64,000 bases of DNA from Rhizobium sp. NXC24 (GTDB taxonomy: Bacteria > Pseudomonadota > Alphaproteobacteria > Rhizobiales > Rhizobiaceae): NCBI RefSeq assembly GCF_002944315.1, contig NZ_CP024312.1, forward strand, positions 124,001 to 188,000, in the 5' to 3' direction. Position numbers and translations under genes: made by a program. The notes beneath the pieces are model-generated. The model was not told the DNA's origin and searched no databases. It saw nothing but the letters and a program-made list of their open reading frames with translations. This document shows, in pieces, positions 44,033-52,253 of the stretch. Position 1 is the first letter of the stretch. Each line of letters begins with the position of its first letter.

Positions 44033-46299
44033 ACCTCGAGCAATCGGCAATACAGGCAATAGCCGATCGGATCCGCGCGAGCGCTGCCTACGAGGCAGAA
44101 AACCGCAAGCGACGGCGCCAGGCCGCATTATCCTTTGCTGCAAATGACGATGATTGGCTGTTCAAGACGGTTCGCGGCTGGAAAGGAGAGGGCGGGTTTG
44201 GAGCAGGCCGGCCACCAGAACCAGCGATACCAAGTGCGTCAGGCCGAGAGCTCGATCCGCCACGCGGCAAAGCTGGGCGAGTGGGTCTCGCGCTACCAAC
44301 GAAACGTCCACAAGTCGCCGGCGCTGCTGCCCTATCGACGACGGCCGGCAAGCTGGCGGCCGGATATCAACCCGCGGTTCTCAAGGTGATTTCCTACGGG
44401 CATGGTGTCACGAGGGCAACTGCCATCGGACAGTATATCCAGAAGGAGGGCGTCACGCTCGAAACCCACGATGCCCGCGTGCTGGCAACGCAGAAGGCTG
44501 TTGCCGACGAAATGAAGGAATGGGCAAAGGGTTTCGACAAACGCCGGGAAAGCGAGGATGTCGCCACATTCCGGCTTTCGCTAGCGGGGGAGGGCAGTGC
44601 TGAGCGCCTTGCCCAAGCCGTTCAGGCTGGTTTCTCCGGACATGGGTTTGCCTACCGCATCGACAAACTGGATGACGGGTCAAGCGTTGCGCGTATCGTC
44701 GCGACGATGGCAGGACATAGTTTCGTGCGCGGTGAAAACGGGAACGAGAAGGTGAACCACCGGTTTCACCTTACCGATCGCCGCCAACGTGATCGGCAGT
44801 TTTCGGCGCCGACCCAGGCGATGATCGCCGCCCGGATCTCTGAAGCGCTTGGAATCCAGGAGGATGTGGTTTCAGTGAAACCGCTCGGCGAACCCAGTCA
44901 CGGCAAGGCCGGTGTCGTGTTCCAGCTCTCGCGCCTTACCCATGACGGAGCAGCTGATGGCGCCGATGGTGCCGCAATCGCGTCGGAGGCGGCGGTTCGA
45001 CAGACGGCACAATCCTGGGACAAGATCCTCAATTCCTACAAGCCGCGCGACACGATGCACATGATCCTGTCGGCGAAGGCCGGGGAAGACGGGGAAGCCC
45101 TGGTTCGAGCTGCGCGCGGGTTCCTGCACGAGCAGTTCCCAGATCACAAATTTGCCTTTGGCATGCATGCCGACATGGCGGAGGAGGGCGGCCATATCCA
45201 TGCCCACGCCATCGTTGCGGTGAAAGGTGAAGATGGCCAGCGATTAAGGGCCGGACCGACGCAGCTTCGGGAATGGCGCGCCCTTTATGCTCAGCATGCG
45301 AGAGCCCAAGGCATGAAAATCGTCGCAACCTCCGCAGCTTATCGCGCGTCATCCCAAAGCTATGGTCCGCGTGACAAGGCGATCGTCTCGGCCGCCGACA
45401 AGCCACGGCAGGGCAGGGAGGCGCGGGATCGCGCCTATGCACGGGCAAACCCGCATGTCATTCAGAAGGCCCGCCAGCGCATCAATGATGCCAAGGCCAA
45501 CCCCATAAAAATTCCGGTTTCGGCACGTCAGCTACAAGCGACGCAAGCGGGCCTTCAGGACTGGCGGTCCGTCGCTGCAGCTCAGCCAAACAACGCGATG
45601 GCGAATCAATTCAATAATCGGATGACGCAAGCCGTTCGCTCAGGTACTATCGTGACGGCTATTCGGGACGGAAAGGGTATTCGAATGAGTTCAGATGCCA
45701 CCGCGGATCAGATGCGCGAAAACCTGAAAGAGATCAACGACACCGTCGCCAAGACGGCCGCCATGATGAACGGCCAGACGAGGGCCGAGTTTTTGCGCCG
45801 GGCGGGTCCCACCATGGAACTGCTGGCGATCCGAACGGATCTCAAATCCATGCAGGAACGTGGTCTGACGCACATCAGCGAGGACCAGGCCCAGCAGATT
45901 GCCGGTCCGCGCGCCGAAGCATTGATTCACCGCGCTCAGGAGATCGAGGCGGCCGAGCGGCTTGAGGCGGATCGGGCTCGCGAAATCCGCAATCGCGCCG
46001 TCGAGCAGGAAATTCGTGACGAGCGAGCTGGATCGGCTGATCCGACTTCGCTTGAACAGGTTGCTCAAGACCGCGAAATGGTTCGCAATGCCGAAAGTAT
46101 CGCCGCAAAGGAAGCGCGTGAGGCGCAGGCTGCAGGCGAGGCCGCTCGCGCATTGGCGCAGAATCCGAACGAACGGCTTGATCCCAACATGGTCAAGGGC
46201 GAACATCTCGAGGAGCTGCAGCGCCTGCAATCGAGAAGCATCAACACCTCCCCCGTCGATGGCGAAGAGCCGGAGTCACAGAAGCCGCAAAAGCAATAG
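44029..46299 (+). CDS. Relaxase, MOBP/VirD2-like
   Basis: 756 residues. Motif I region KVISYGHGVTRATAIGQYIQ (about 119-138) offers the nicking tyrosine, and the metal-binding histidine triad is GHIHAHAIV (about 390). It would nick oriT and pilot single-stranded DNA into the recipient through the VirB/VirD4 channel. The C-terminal half is helical and acidic, ending in a short tail (SRSINTSPVDG, then SQKPQKQ) shared with the Fic protein downstream. Between about 44195 and 44335 codon use fits another phase better, suggesting a compensated frame shift. Confidence 0.85.
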   Translation: MNLEQSAIQAIADRIRASAAYEAENRKRRRQAALSFAANDDDWLFKTVRGWKGEGGFGAGRPPEPAIPSASGRELDPPRGKAGRVGLALPTKRPQVAGAAALSTTAGKLAAGYQPAVLKVISYGHGVTRATAIGQYIQKEGVTLETHDARVLATQKAVADEMKEWAKGFDKRRESEDVATFRLSLAGEGSAERLAQAVQAGFSGHGFAYRIDKLDDGSSVARIVATMAGHSFVRGENGNEKVNHRFHLTDRRQRDRQFSAPTQAMIAARISEALGIQEDVVSVKPLGEPSHGKAGVVFQLSRLTHDGAADGADGAAIASEAAVRQTAQSWDKILNSYKPRDTMHMILSAKAGEDGEALVRAARGFLHEQFPDHKFAFGMHADMAEEGGHIHAHAIVAVKGEDGQRLRAGPTQLREWRALYAQHARAQGMKIVATSAAYRASSQSYGPRDKAIVSAADKPRQGREARDRAYARANPHVIQKARQRINDAKANPIKIPVSARQLQATQAGLQDWRSVAAAQPNNAMANQFNNRMTQAVRSGTIVTAIRDGKGIRMSSDATADQMRENLKEINDTVAKTAAMMNGQTRAEFLRRAGPTMELLAIRTDLKSMQERGLTHISEDQAQQIAGPRAEALIHRAQEIEAAERLEADRAREIRNRAVEQEIRDERAGSADPTSLEQVAQDREMVRNAESIAAKEAREAQAAGEAARALAQNPNERLDPNMVKGEHLEELQRLQSRSINTSPVDGEEPESQKPQKQ

Positions 46300-46429
46300 T
46301 CACCTCGTTGTTCAGCTTCACGTAGGCTCGTTTCTCTCGAAGCGGAGCCCCGGGAGGGCGAGGGCACCGTTCGGCATGCACTCGCATGGGAGCGCTGGAT
46401 GTGCTACAGAGAAAGCAGAGGATTTGACC

Positions 46430-46660
46430 ATGGCAATTGCAGCAAAATCGCGTATTCGATCCACTCCGGTCCGGATTTCCGCCGAGGAAATCGAACGGCG
46501 CCGCGAAATTATTCGCCGCGTCGATCATGAGAATTTGCTTGAAGGCCAGCGACGCCATCCAGAGACTGATCATATCTTCGAAGCTTTCATCAATGGTGAG
46601 ATCGAAGTTTCGGAAATGATGCCTCGCCTCAAACAGTTTCTTGCAAACCAGACCCGGTGA
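46430..46660 (+). CDS. vbhA: VbhA-like antitoxin of the Fic toxin
   Basis: 76 residues from the ATG at 46430. The inhibitory helix and following segment (RREIIRRVDHENLLEGQRRH, then HIFEAFINGEIEVSEMM) match VbhA-type class I Fic inhibitors. The usual S/T-x-x-x-E-(G/N) motif reads E-N-L-L-E-G here, keeping the inhibitory glutamate but not the serine/threonine. It ends one base before the Fic start, as normal for this module. It should clamp the Fic ATP site in the donor cell. Confidence 0.75.
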   Translation: MAIAAKSRIRSTPVRISAEEIERRREIIRRVDHENLLEGQRRHPETDHIFEAFINGEIEVSEMMPRLKQFLANQTR

Positions 46661-46661
46661 T

Positions 46662-47628
46662 ATGCCGGGCTACACGCTTCCAGATGGCCAAACCCTGAAA
46701 AACAAGCTCGGCGCCACAACCAGCGTCGAGCTTGAACGTTTGGAAAACCCCGCATATCGCCATCCGTCTCGTAGAAATCGCCATGGGTGCGGGCCCGCGT
46801 GGCAATCTGGACCTGGCGCACCTCAAGGCGCTGCATCACCACATCTTCCAGGACGTCTATGAATGGGCCGGCCATACCCGTGACGAGCGTGTGCGGCTCG
46901 CCGATGGCGAGCTCGCCTATCAACCAACCCTGCGCAAGGTCGAAGGTGAGGACTTTGCGATCGGACCCCACATCCCCGACCGCCTGAACCGCGTCTTTGC
47001 AGAGCTTGCCGCCGAAGATCATTGGCGGGGCCTTGACCGCGAGACGTTCGCGATGAAGGCTGGCGAGCTCCTCGCCGAAATCAACAGCGTCCATCCGTTC
47101 CGAGAGGGTAATGGTCGCACGCAACGAGCCTTCATGGTCGCCTTGGGCGAGCGGGCGGGTCATACCCTGCGCCTCGATGTGGTGTCGCGAGAACGAATGT
47201 TCCGGACGAGCGTAGCCGCCCATGAGCATGGCGGCGTGAGCGGCTTTCAGCGGATGATCCGCAAAATCACAGATCCTCAACGCGTTTCTGCTTTGCGGGA
47301 GGCGCAGAGTTTCCTTGATCAGCATCAAGGAGCGGTCGATTGGCGCGATCACTATATGGCCACCTCGGAAGGGGAGCGCACCTATACCCTGACCCTTGTC
47401 GGCCGGGCGGGGCCAAATTTCATGGCACGCACAAGCACTGAGATCCTTGTCGGTCGCTCATCCGATTTGCCAAACCCGCCGCCCCAGAACGGCGAGACGG
47501 TCACCATCACAACGGCAGCTCGCCAGTCGGAAGAGCAGTCTCACGCGCAGCGCTTGAGCAGAGGCATCAACGTCACCCCCGTTGCCGGTGCGGATGGATC
47601 ACAAAAATCCGGACCGCAGAAAATCTGA
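46662..47628 (+). pseudogene. Fic-domain AMPylator (VbhT-like) with N-terminal frameshift
   Basis: The ATG at 46662 opens MPGYTLPDGQTLKNKLGATT and VELERLE, as in VbhT-type Fic proteins, then goes out of phase. One extra A in GGAAAACCCC (about 46740-46749) separates it from the rest, which continues TPHIAIRLVEIAMG, DVYEWAGHTRDERVR and the intact Fic motif HPFREGNGRTQR (47092-47127) to TGA at 47628. The Fic motif has every catalytic residue for AMP transfer. The C-terminus ends with a tail like the relaxase's. A shorter product from an internal TTG (46732) or ATG (46783) is possible; otherwise the toxin is broken or the base is an assembly error. Confidence 0.75.
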
Positions 47629-47758
47629 CCGATGCATTGAATTTGAATGCTCCCCGTCAATTTGCCGCTTGGCACTCAGTTGTTGCTCGATGGTGTCATT
47701 TAGGATCTTGACGCCGAGTTGATCGCCATCGACCTTCCGGAGGAGGCCGAGCTACTTC

Positions 47759-47989
47759 TCAGTGCTTGGCGCGGCTCTGCACCTCGACAGAGACCGCGGT
47801 GAGCCGATCTTCCTCATCTGTGGCGAGGCGCGCGAAGGCGAGCTCCTGGAGGGCAGCGGCGGCTTCCGTCCGTGTCCAGCCATATTGCTCGGCGAGGTGT
47901 AAGACCTGATTGAAGGTGGTCTCGAGGGCTGCCTGGCAATCGAGATCACGGTCTGCATAGGGTGCGAGCTTCTTTGGCATGACGAGCAT
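47759..47989 (-). CDS. Small hypothetical protein, 76 residues
   Basis: ATG at 47989 with GAGGA seven bases upstream. The product (MLVMPKKLAPYADRDLDCQA, then AEQYGWTRTEAAAALQELAF) is helical and similar in style to small plasmid-borne proteins of unknown function. It is convergent with the Fic gene. Confidence 0.55.
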   Translation of the reverse strand: MLVMPKKLAPYADRDLDCQAALETTFNQVLHLAEQYGWTRTEAAAALQELAFARLATDEEDRLTAVSVEVQSRAKH

Positions 47990-48166
47990 GGCTGTTCCTC
48001 TTCCGTTCCGGAAGTTTTAGGACTAACGCATAAGGGGAATCTTGTCGAGATGGTGTATCCTATTCAGCCCGATCGAGGTTTCGTTCGAAGTCCGATAGTC
48101 GCCAGCTCTTCCTTGATCTTCTCCTGCCCTGCGAAAAAAGGAAAGGCTTGCGGCATATTGAAGTAT

Positions 48167-48192
48167 GGTAATCGTCATTCAATTGCATTACC
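48167..48192. promoter_or_regulatory. Operator-like inverted repeat before relB/parE
   Basis: GGTAAT (48167-48172) and ATTACC (48187-48192) form inverted half-sites 14 bases apart, about 25 bases upstream of the antitoxin start. This is where RelB/ParD-type antitoxins bind to repress their own operon. Confidence 0.5.
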
Positions 48193-48216
48193 TTGGGGTC
48201 GATACAGGAGGCGACC

Positions 48217-48525
48217 ATGGCTGCAAATGCTCTCGTTCAAACCCGCATTGATTCCTCGGTTCGGGATCGTGCATCCGCCGTGCTCGAAAGCATGGGGCTG
48301 ACGGTTTCCGATGCCGTGCGGATCCTGCTCACCCGGACCGCCAATGAAGGTGCACTGCCGCTCGAACTGGTGACTGGCAGCGAGGCGCATGATGCCTGGT
48401 TCCGGGGCAAGGTGCTGGAGGCGCTGAACGATACGCGGCCCGATATCCCCGATGATGAGGTCGAAGCACACTTTGCGGAGCGGCGCGCGGCGGCACGCCG
48501 TAAGGCAGCCGACCTGAAACCTTGA
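48217..48525 (+). CDS. RelB/DinJ-type antitoxin
   Basis: 102 residues from the ATG at 48217, with CAGGAGG just upstream; an in-frame start at 48193 is less good. The N-terminal ribbon-helix-helix TRIDSSVRDRASAVLESMGL followed by TVSDAVRILLTRTANEGALP is the RelB/DinJ signature. The C-terminus wraps the toxin. Its stop overlaps the toxin start. It stabilises the plasmid by post-segregational killing control. Confidence 0.9.
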   Translation: MAANALVQTRIDSSVRDRASAVLESMGLTVSDAVRILLTRTANEGALPLELVTGSEAHDAWFRGKVLEALNDTRPDIPDDEVEAHFAERRAAARRKAADLKP

Positions 48526-48815
48526 AGCTCATCTGGTCCGCCTTCGCGCTCGCCGATCGCGATGGCATCTTCACCCATATTGAGGCCGACAATCCGGCCG
48601 CCGCCGCCTCGGTCGACGAACGGATTGCGGCCGCGGCCCGTCGTCTGCGGGATTTTCCGGAGAGCGGCCGTCCCGGCAGGATTGCCGGGACACGCGAGTT
48701 GGTGATTACCGGCACGCCTTATATCGCTGCCTATGTCGTGACGGAAACTGCAGTCCGCATTCTCCGTGTCCTGCACGGCGCGCAGCAATGGCCCGAAGCT
48801 TTGCCCGAAGACTGA
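48522..48815 (+). CDS. RelE/ParE-family toxin
   Basis: 97 residues, start TTG at 48522 overlapping the antitoxin stop (TTGA). The pattern KLIWSAFALADRDGIFTHIE, RRLRDFPESGRPGRIAGTRE and YVVTETAVRILRVLHGAQQWP is typical ParE/RelE superfamily. It is either a gyrase poison (ParE) or an mRNA-cleaving toxin (RelE); the wording is closer to ParE, though the partner is of DinJ type. Together with the antitoxin it forms a complete type II module. Confidence 0.9.
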   Translation: MKLIWSAFALADRDGIFTHIEADNPAAAASVDERIAAAARRLRDFPESGRPGRIAGTRELVITGTPYIAAYVVTETAVRILRVLHGAQQWPEALPED

Positions 48816-48874
48816 CATATGTCCAGGACCACCGGCGTACCGCGCTGTCGAGGCCGATTTTGCTCCAGGTACGC

Positions 48875-51229
48875 TCACACGGTCCCTGCGCCGGCATCGC
48901 GGCGATCACCATGACGGCTGATCTGCTGATGCAGTGCTGCGATCGCGGCCACAGATGCTCCATCTTCCGGCACAAGGGATCGAGCGCTGTTTTCTATTTC
49001 CAGATCGAGCGAGGCGAGCAGCGCCGCAATAGAGGTCGCCTTGTTTTCGGGCCGGACCTGAAACTGCAGGATACTGTCTTTCCCAACATTCGTACCAGGG
49101 GCCGATGAGCTTGCCGGAGCCGATCGCCCGCCAAGGCCGGGGAGAGGCCAAGGAGCGCCGTCGTCGCCCTGATCAATTCCCTTCGGCTTTAATTCTGGAA
49201 CATTACTGGCGAGCTCACTTTCAGGAGCACTCGCCTCAGGCTCAACGATCGGCCGAGGGTCTAAGTTTGGCAGTTTACGCGAAGCGTCCGAACTATTCCA
49301 ATTCGCCTTCGGCTTCAATTCGACTGGTTCGAGCCCTTCCGCCGCCGCACCGTTCGACGGGATCGGCCATCTTCCGGGCGGGATAGCCTCGGCATAAGCG
49401 GTGCCGCCCGCGGAAGGTGCCTCGATCGTCTCAGGATCCTCAAGCTCAAAAGGCACCGCCGGCTTGCTGTCAACCGCTGCCTCGACCTCCGCCATCGATC
49501 GTAAGGGGAGATCCTGCCACGTAGAGAGCGGCGGGACCTTCAGGCGCCGACCGCGGAATTCCTGATAAGTCGTCTTGTATGGCGCATCCTGATAATAGGT
49601 GACCTTCCGCACCATAAATCCGGGGGCGTTCGGCACGAGCACGATTGCCTGCTTCGCCGGCATCTGCCGGAGTTCGGCCGACGTCTGTAGCCTTCGCTCC
49701 TGATAGCTCACGCTCTTATCACGAGCGCCAAAGAAGCCCTGTCCCGCCCGAATGATCGGTGTGCGAACCTCGATCGTGGTCGATCCCAGCATCTCGGAAA
49801 CATATTCCGAGGTCTCCATATCGTTCATCCGGATGAAGAGCTTCACCTGGCATGCTGAGACCGTCGTTTGCCGAGTGGCCTTCCCGTACACCTCGTCCAA
49901 CTGGGCAAGGTCCTGGAGGATCAGGACCATGCGAAAACCATAGCCGGCATTGATCGTCAGTTTGGAGACCACAGAGTCCATTTTGCCGAGCTGGCGAAAT
50001 TCGTCGATCATGACCAGCACCTGATGAGGCTCATCGGGCCCCGGCAACGCTGCCATCAGCACGTCGTGAATTTGCTGCACCAAGATCTTGATGATCGGCC
50101 GAAACACGTCGAGCTGCGCCACCGAGCAGCCGATGAAGAGGGCTGTCGGATCCTTGCGTAACTTCGAAATATCGAAATCTGTCGTCGACGTGGCGGCCGC
50201 GACAAGATCATTTGTCCAGGGATTGAGGGCGGCTGTCAGATTAAAATATGCTGAGTTTCGCGTTTCCTTTTCCAGCGCAATAAACTGATTGAGCCCCTGG
50301 AGAACCCAACGGGGTAGATATCCTTCCTCGTCATTGTGGATATTCGTCAGCACCCGCAGGAAGTCCACGCCCGTCGAAAGAAGCATCGTGACAGCCCGCA
50401 AATGGCGCTGTCCCTCGTAGCGGGGCGACGTGAGGACGTAGCCGATCATGGCTGTGAGGAGCTGCCGGCCGGCGCGCGCCCAGATCTCCGAGCTTCCCGT
50501 CGCTTCCGGAATAATGAACGAGGAGACCACGGCGCAGTCCGTCGGCATACGCGCATCCCGCCGGATGAAATCCAGCGGATTGTAACGATGCGAGTCCCGC
50601 TCGCCGGGCGAAAAGAAAAAGACCTTGTCGCCGAGCGCCTGCCGGTGCGCGCCGAATGCCTCGAAGTTCTCCCGCTTCGGATCAAACCAGACGGACGAGC
50701 CTCGCCACATATATCCGTTCGGTATTACAAAGCTCACCCCCTTGCCCGATCGTGTCGGTCCGACCACCAGGACATGCGAGGGCTCATCCGAGCGGATTGT
50801 CGCTCCACCCATCTTGCCGAGGATCAAGCCTTGCTTTGCAAGGAGATTTTTCTTTTCGGCATCCATGATCGTGCCGAAACGCGCATTTCCCAGGTGCGTC
50901 GGCTTGCGGTTGATTATGCTTACGAGGGTCATGGCGACGCCGATCGCAACGACGGCCGCGGCAGCGATCGCGCCACGGACCATGGTCTCGCTCCGGGTAG
51001 GGGGATAGACCAAGCGCTCGCTGAAGTGCTGCCAGGCAACCAAGAGACCGCTAAGGCTGCGCTGTGTGTTCTGGTACCGCAGGAGCGCCCATCTCGAGGT
51101 GCCTTCCGCGGGAAGGGCCGGATTCCACCGCGCCGCAGTCACCAACTCATAAGCTAGGCTCCACAGCGCGAAAAAGGCGATGAGGCCGAAGATGCCAACG
51201 ATAAGTCTATGAACGAATGCGCGAGACAT
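48875..51229 (-). CDS. virD4: Type IV coupling protein, VirD4/TraG family
   Basis: 784-residue inner-membrane ATPase that links the relaxosome to the secretion channel. Two N-terminal hydrophobic segments (about 10-28 and 85-105) are followed by Walker A GPTRSGKG (about 155) and Walker B VLVMIDEFRQLG. After about residue 570 there is a 200-residue proline-rich, acidic extension with a twice-used ELKPK motif, unusual compared with the roughly 650-residue VirD4 norm. The start overlaps the VirB11 end by 23 bases, so it is the last gene of the transfer operon. Confidence 0.93.
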   Translation of the reverse strand: MSRAFVHRLIVGIFGLIAFFALWSLAYELVTAARWNPALPAEGTSRWALLRYQNTQRSLSGLLVAWQHFSERLVYPPTRSETMVRGAIAAAAVVAIGVAMTLVSIINRKPTHLGNARFGTIMDAEKKNLLAKQGLILGKMGGATIRSDEPSHVLVVGPTRSGKGVSFVIPNGYMWRGSSVWFDPKRENFEAFGAHRQALGDKVFFFSPGERDSHRYNPLDFIRRDARMPTDCAVVSSFIIPEATGSSEIWARAGRQLLTAMIGYVLTSPRYEGQRHLRAVTMLLSTGVDFLRVLTNIHNDEEGYLPRWVLQGLNQFIALEKETRNSAYFNLTAALNPWTNDLVAAATSTTDFDISKLRKDPTALFIGCSVAQLDVFRPIIKILVQQIHDVLMAALPGPDEPHQVLVMIDEFRQLGKMDSVVSKLTINAGYGFRMVLILQDLAQLDEVYGKATRQTTVSACQVKLFIRMNDMETSEYVSEMLGSTTIEVRTPIIRAGQGFFGARDKSVSYQERRLQTSAELRQMPAKQAIVLVPNAPGFMVRKVTYYQDAPYKTTYQEFRGRRLKVPPLSTWQDLPLRSMAEVEAAVDSKPAVPFELEDPETIEAPSAGGTAYAEAIPPGRWPIPSNGAAAEGLEPVELKPKANWNSSDASRKLPNLDPRPIVEPEASAPESELASNVPELKPKGIDQGDDGAPWPLPGLGGRSAPASSSAPGTNVGKDSILQFQVRPENKATSIAALLASLDLEIENSARSLVPEDGASVAAIAALHQQISRHGDRRDAGAGTV

Positions 51230-52253
51230 TCTGGGGAACCTTTCCGGCGGCTCTCCATTCCGTCATGCGGTTGAACCAGATCGCCGAAGTCCCGCGCCAG
51301 CCGCCCCGGCGCGTTTGTTGAATGACAATCGGCAGCACAGACCGCACGTAATCAATGATCTCTGCCTTGCTGAGACCGAGCCCCGCTTGCATGACGAGGA
51401 GGGCTAGCCGCTCGAACGCACCGGTCGGACTATCCGCGTGTATTGTCGAGATCGATCCCGGGTGGCCTGTGTTGACCGCACTCAAGAACGAATAGGCCTC
51501 AGGCCCGCGGATCTCGCCCAGGAAAATTCGATCGGGTCGCAAGCGCATGGCGGCTTGCAGCAGCGTTTCGACGGTCACACGCGCCAGGCCCTGGTCGCCC
51601 TTCGATGCGACCAGCGGCAGATAGTTGGGCTGGCGTGGCTTGACCTCTCTTGTATCCTCGATGGTGAGAATACGTTCGTCCGAAGGCACCTCGTGCAAAA
51701 TTGCGTTTAAGAACGTCGTCTTGCCCGATGATGTGCCGCCCGACAGCAAGATCGAATAACGCTCCCGCACCGCCAAGCGGATGAATTCCTCGATGTTGCC
51801 GGTATCGAGAAATTCACAAAGGGCGTTGTCAGTGTCGCTCAATTCGCCTGGGTCTTGAACGGAAATCGCCTTGAACGATCCTCTCTCGCGATAATCCTCA
51901 AGACGCATATCCTTCACCACCTGTTTGCGGATTGCGAAGGCGCCTCCCGTCGATGTTGCAGGCGGAAGGACGCCTTGAAAGCGTTCTCCGCCCGGGAGGG
52001 AGGCCGAAAGCAATGGATTTTCCTCGCTGACGGACTGTGACGACGATGCCGCCACCCGCTCCATGAGATAGGTGATCGCGGCGCGATCAAGCTCCGGCAC
52101 ATCAAAGCATTCCATATGTGTCGAGCCGACAATTTCGACCCAGACACGTCCTGGGTCGTTCACGCAGATTTCCACCACGCTGTCGTCATCGAGCCAGCGC
52201 CGCAGAGGCTCGAGCGCCCTATTTAGAAATACGGTTCTTTGCTGCCCGCTCAA
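51207..52253 (-). CDS. virB11: VirB11 secretion ATPase
   Basis: 348 residues. Walker A GGTSSGKTTF (near residue 170), the Asp box (ILTIEDTREVKP), and the His box region (SISTIHADSPTGAFERLALL) are all present. It forms the cytoplasmic hexamer that switches the machine between pilus assembly and substrate transfer. It overlaps VirB10 by 35 bases. Confidence 0.95.
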   Translation of the reverse strand: MSGQQRTVFLNRALEPLRRWLDDDSVVEICVNDPGRVWVEIVGSTHMECFDVPELDRAAITYLMERVAASSSQSVSEENPLLSASLPGGERFQGVLPPATSTGGAFAIRKQVVKDMRLEDYRERGSFKAISVQDPGELSDTDNALCEFLDTGNIEEFIRLAVRERYSILLSGGTSSGKTTFLNAILHEVPSDERILTIEDTREVKPRQPNYLPLVASKGDQGLARVTVETLLQAAMRLRPDRIFLGEIRGPEAYSFLSAVNTGHPGSISTIHADSPTGAFERLALLVMQAGLGLSKAEIIDYVRSVLPIVIQQTRRGGWRGTSAIWFNRMTEWRAAGKVPQNVSRIRS

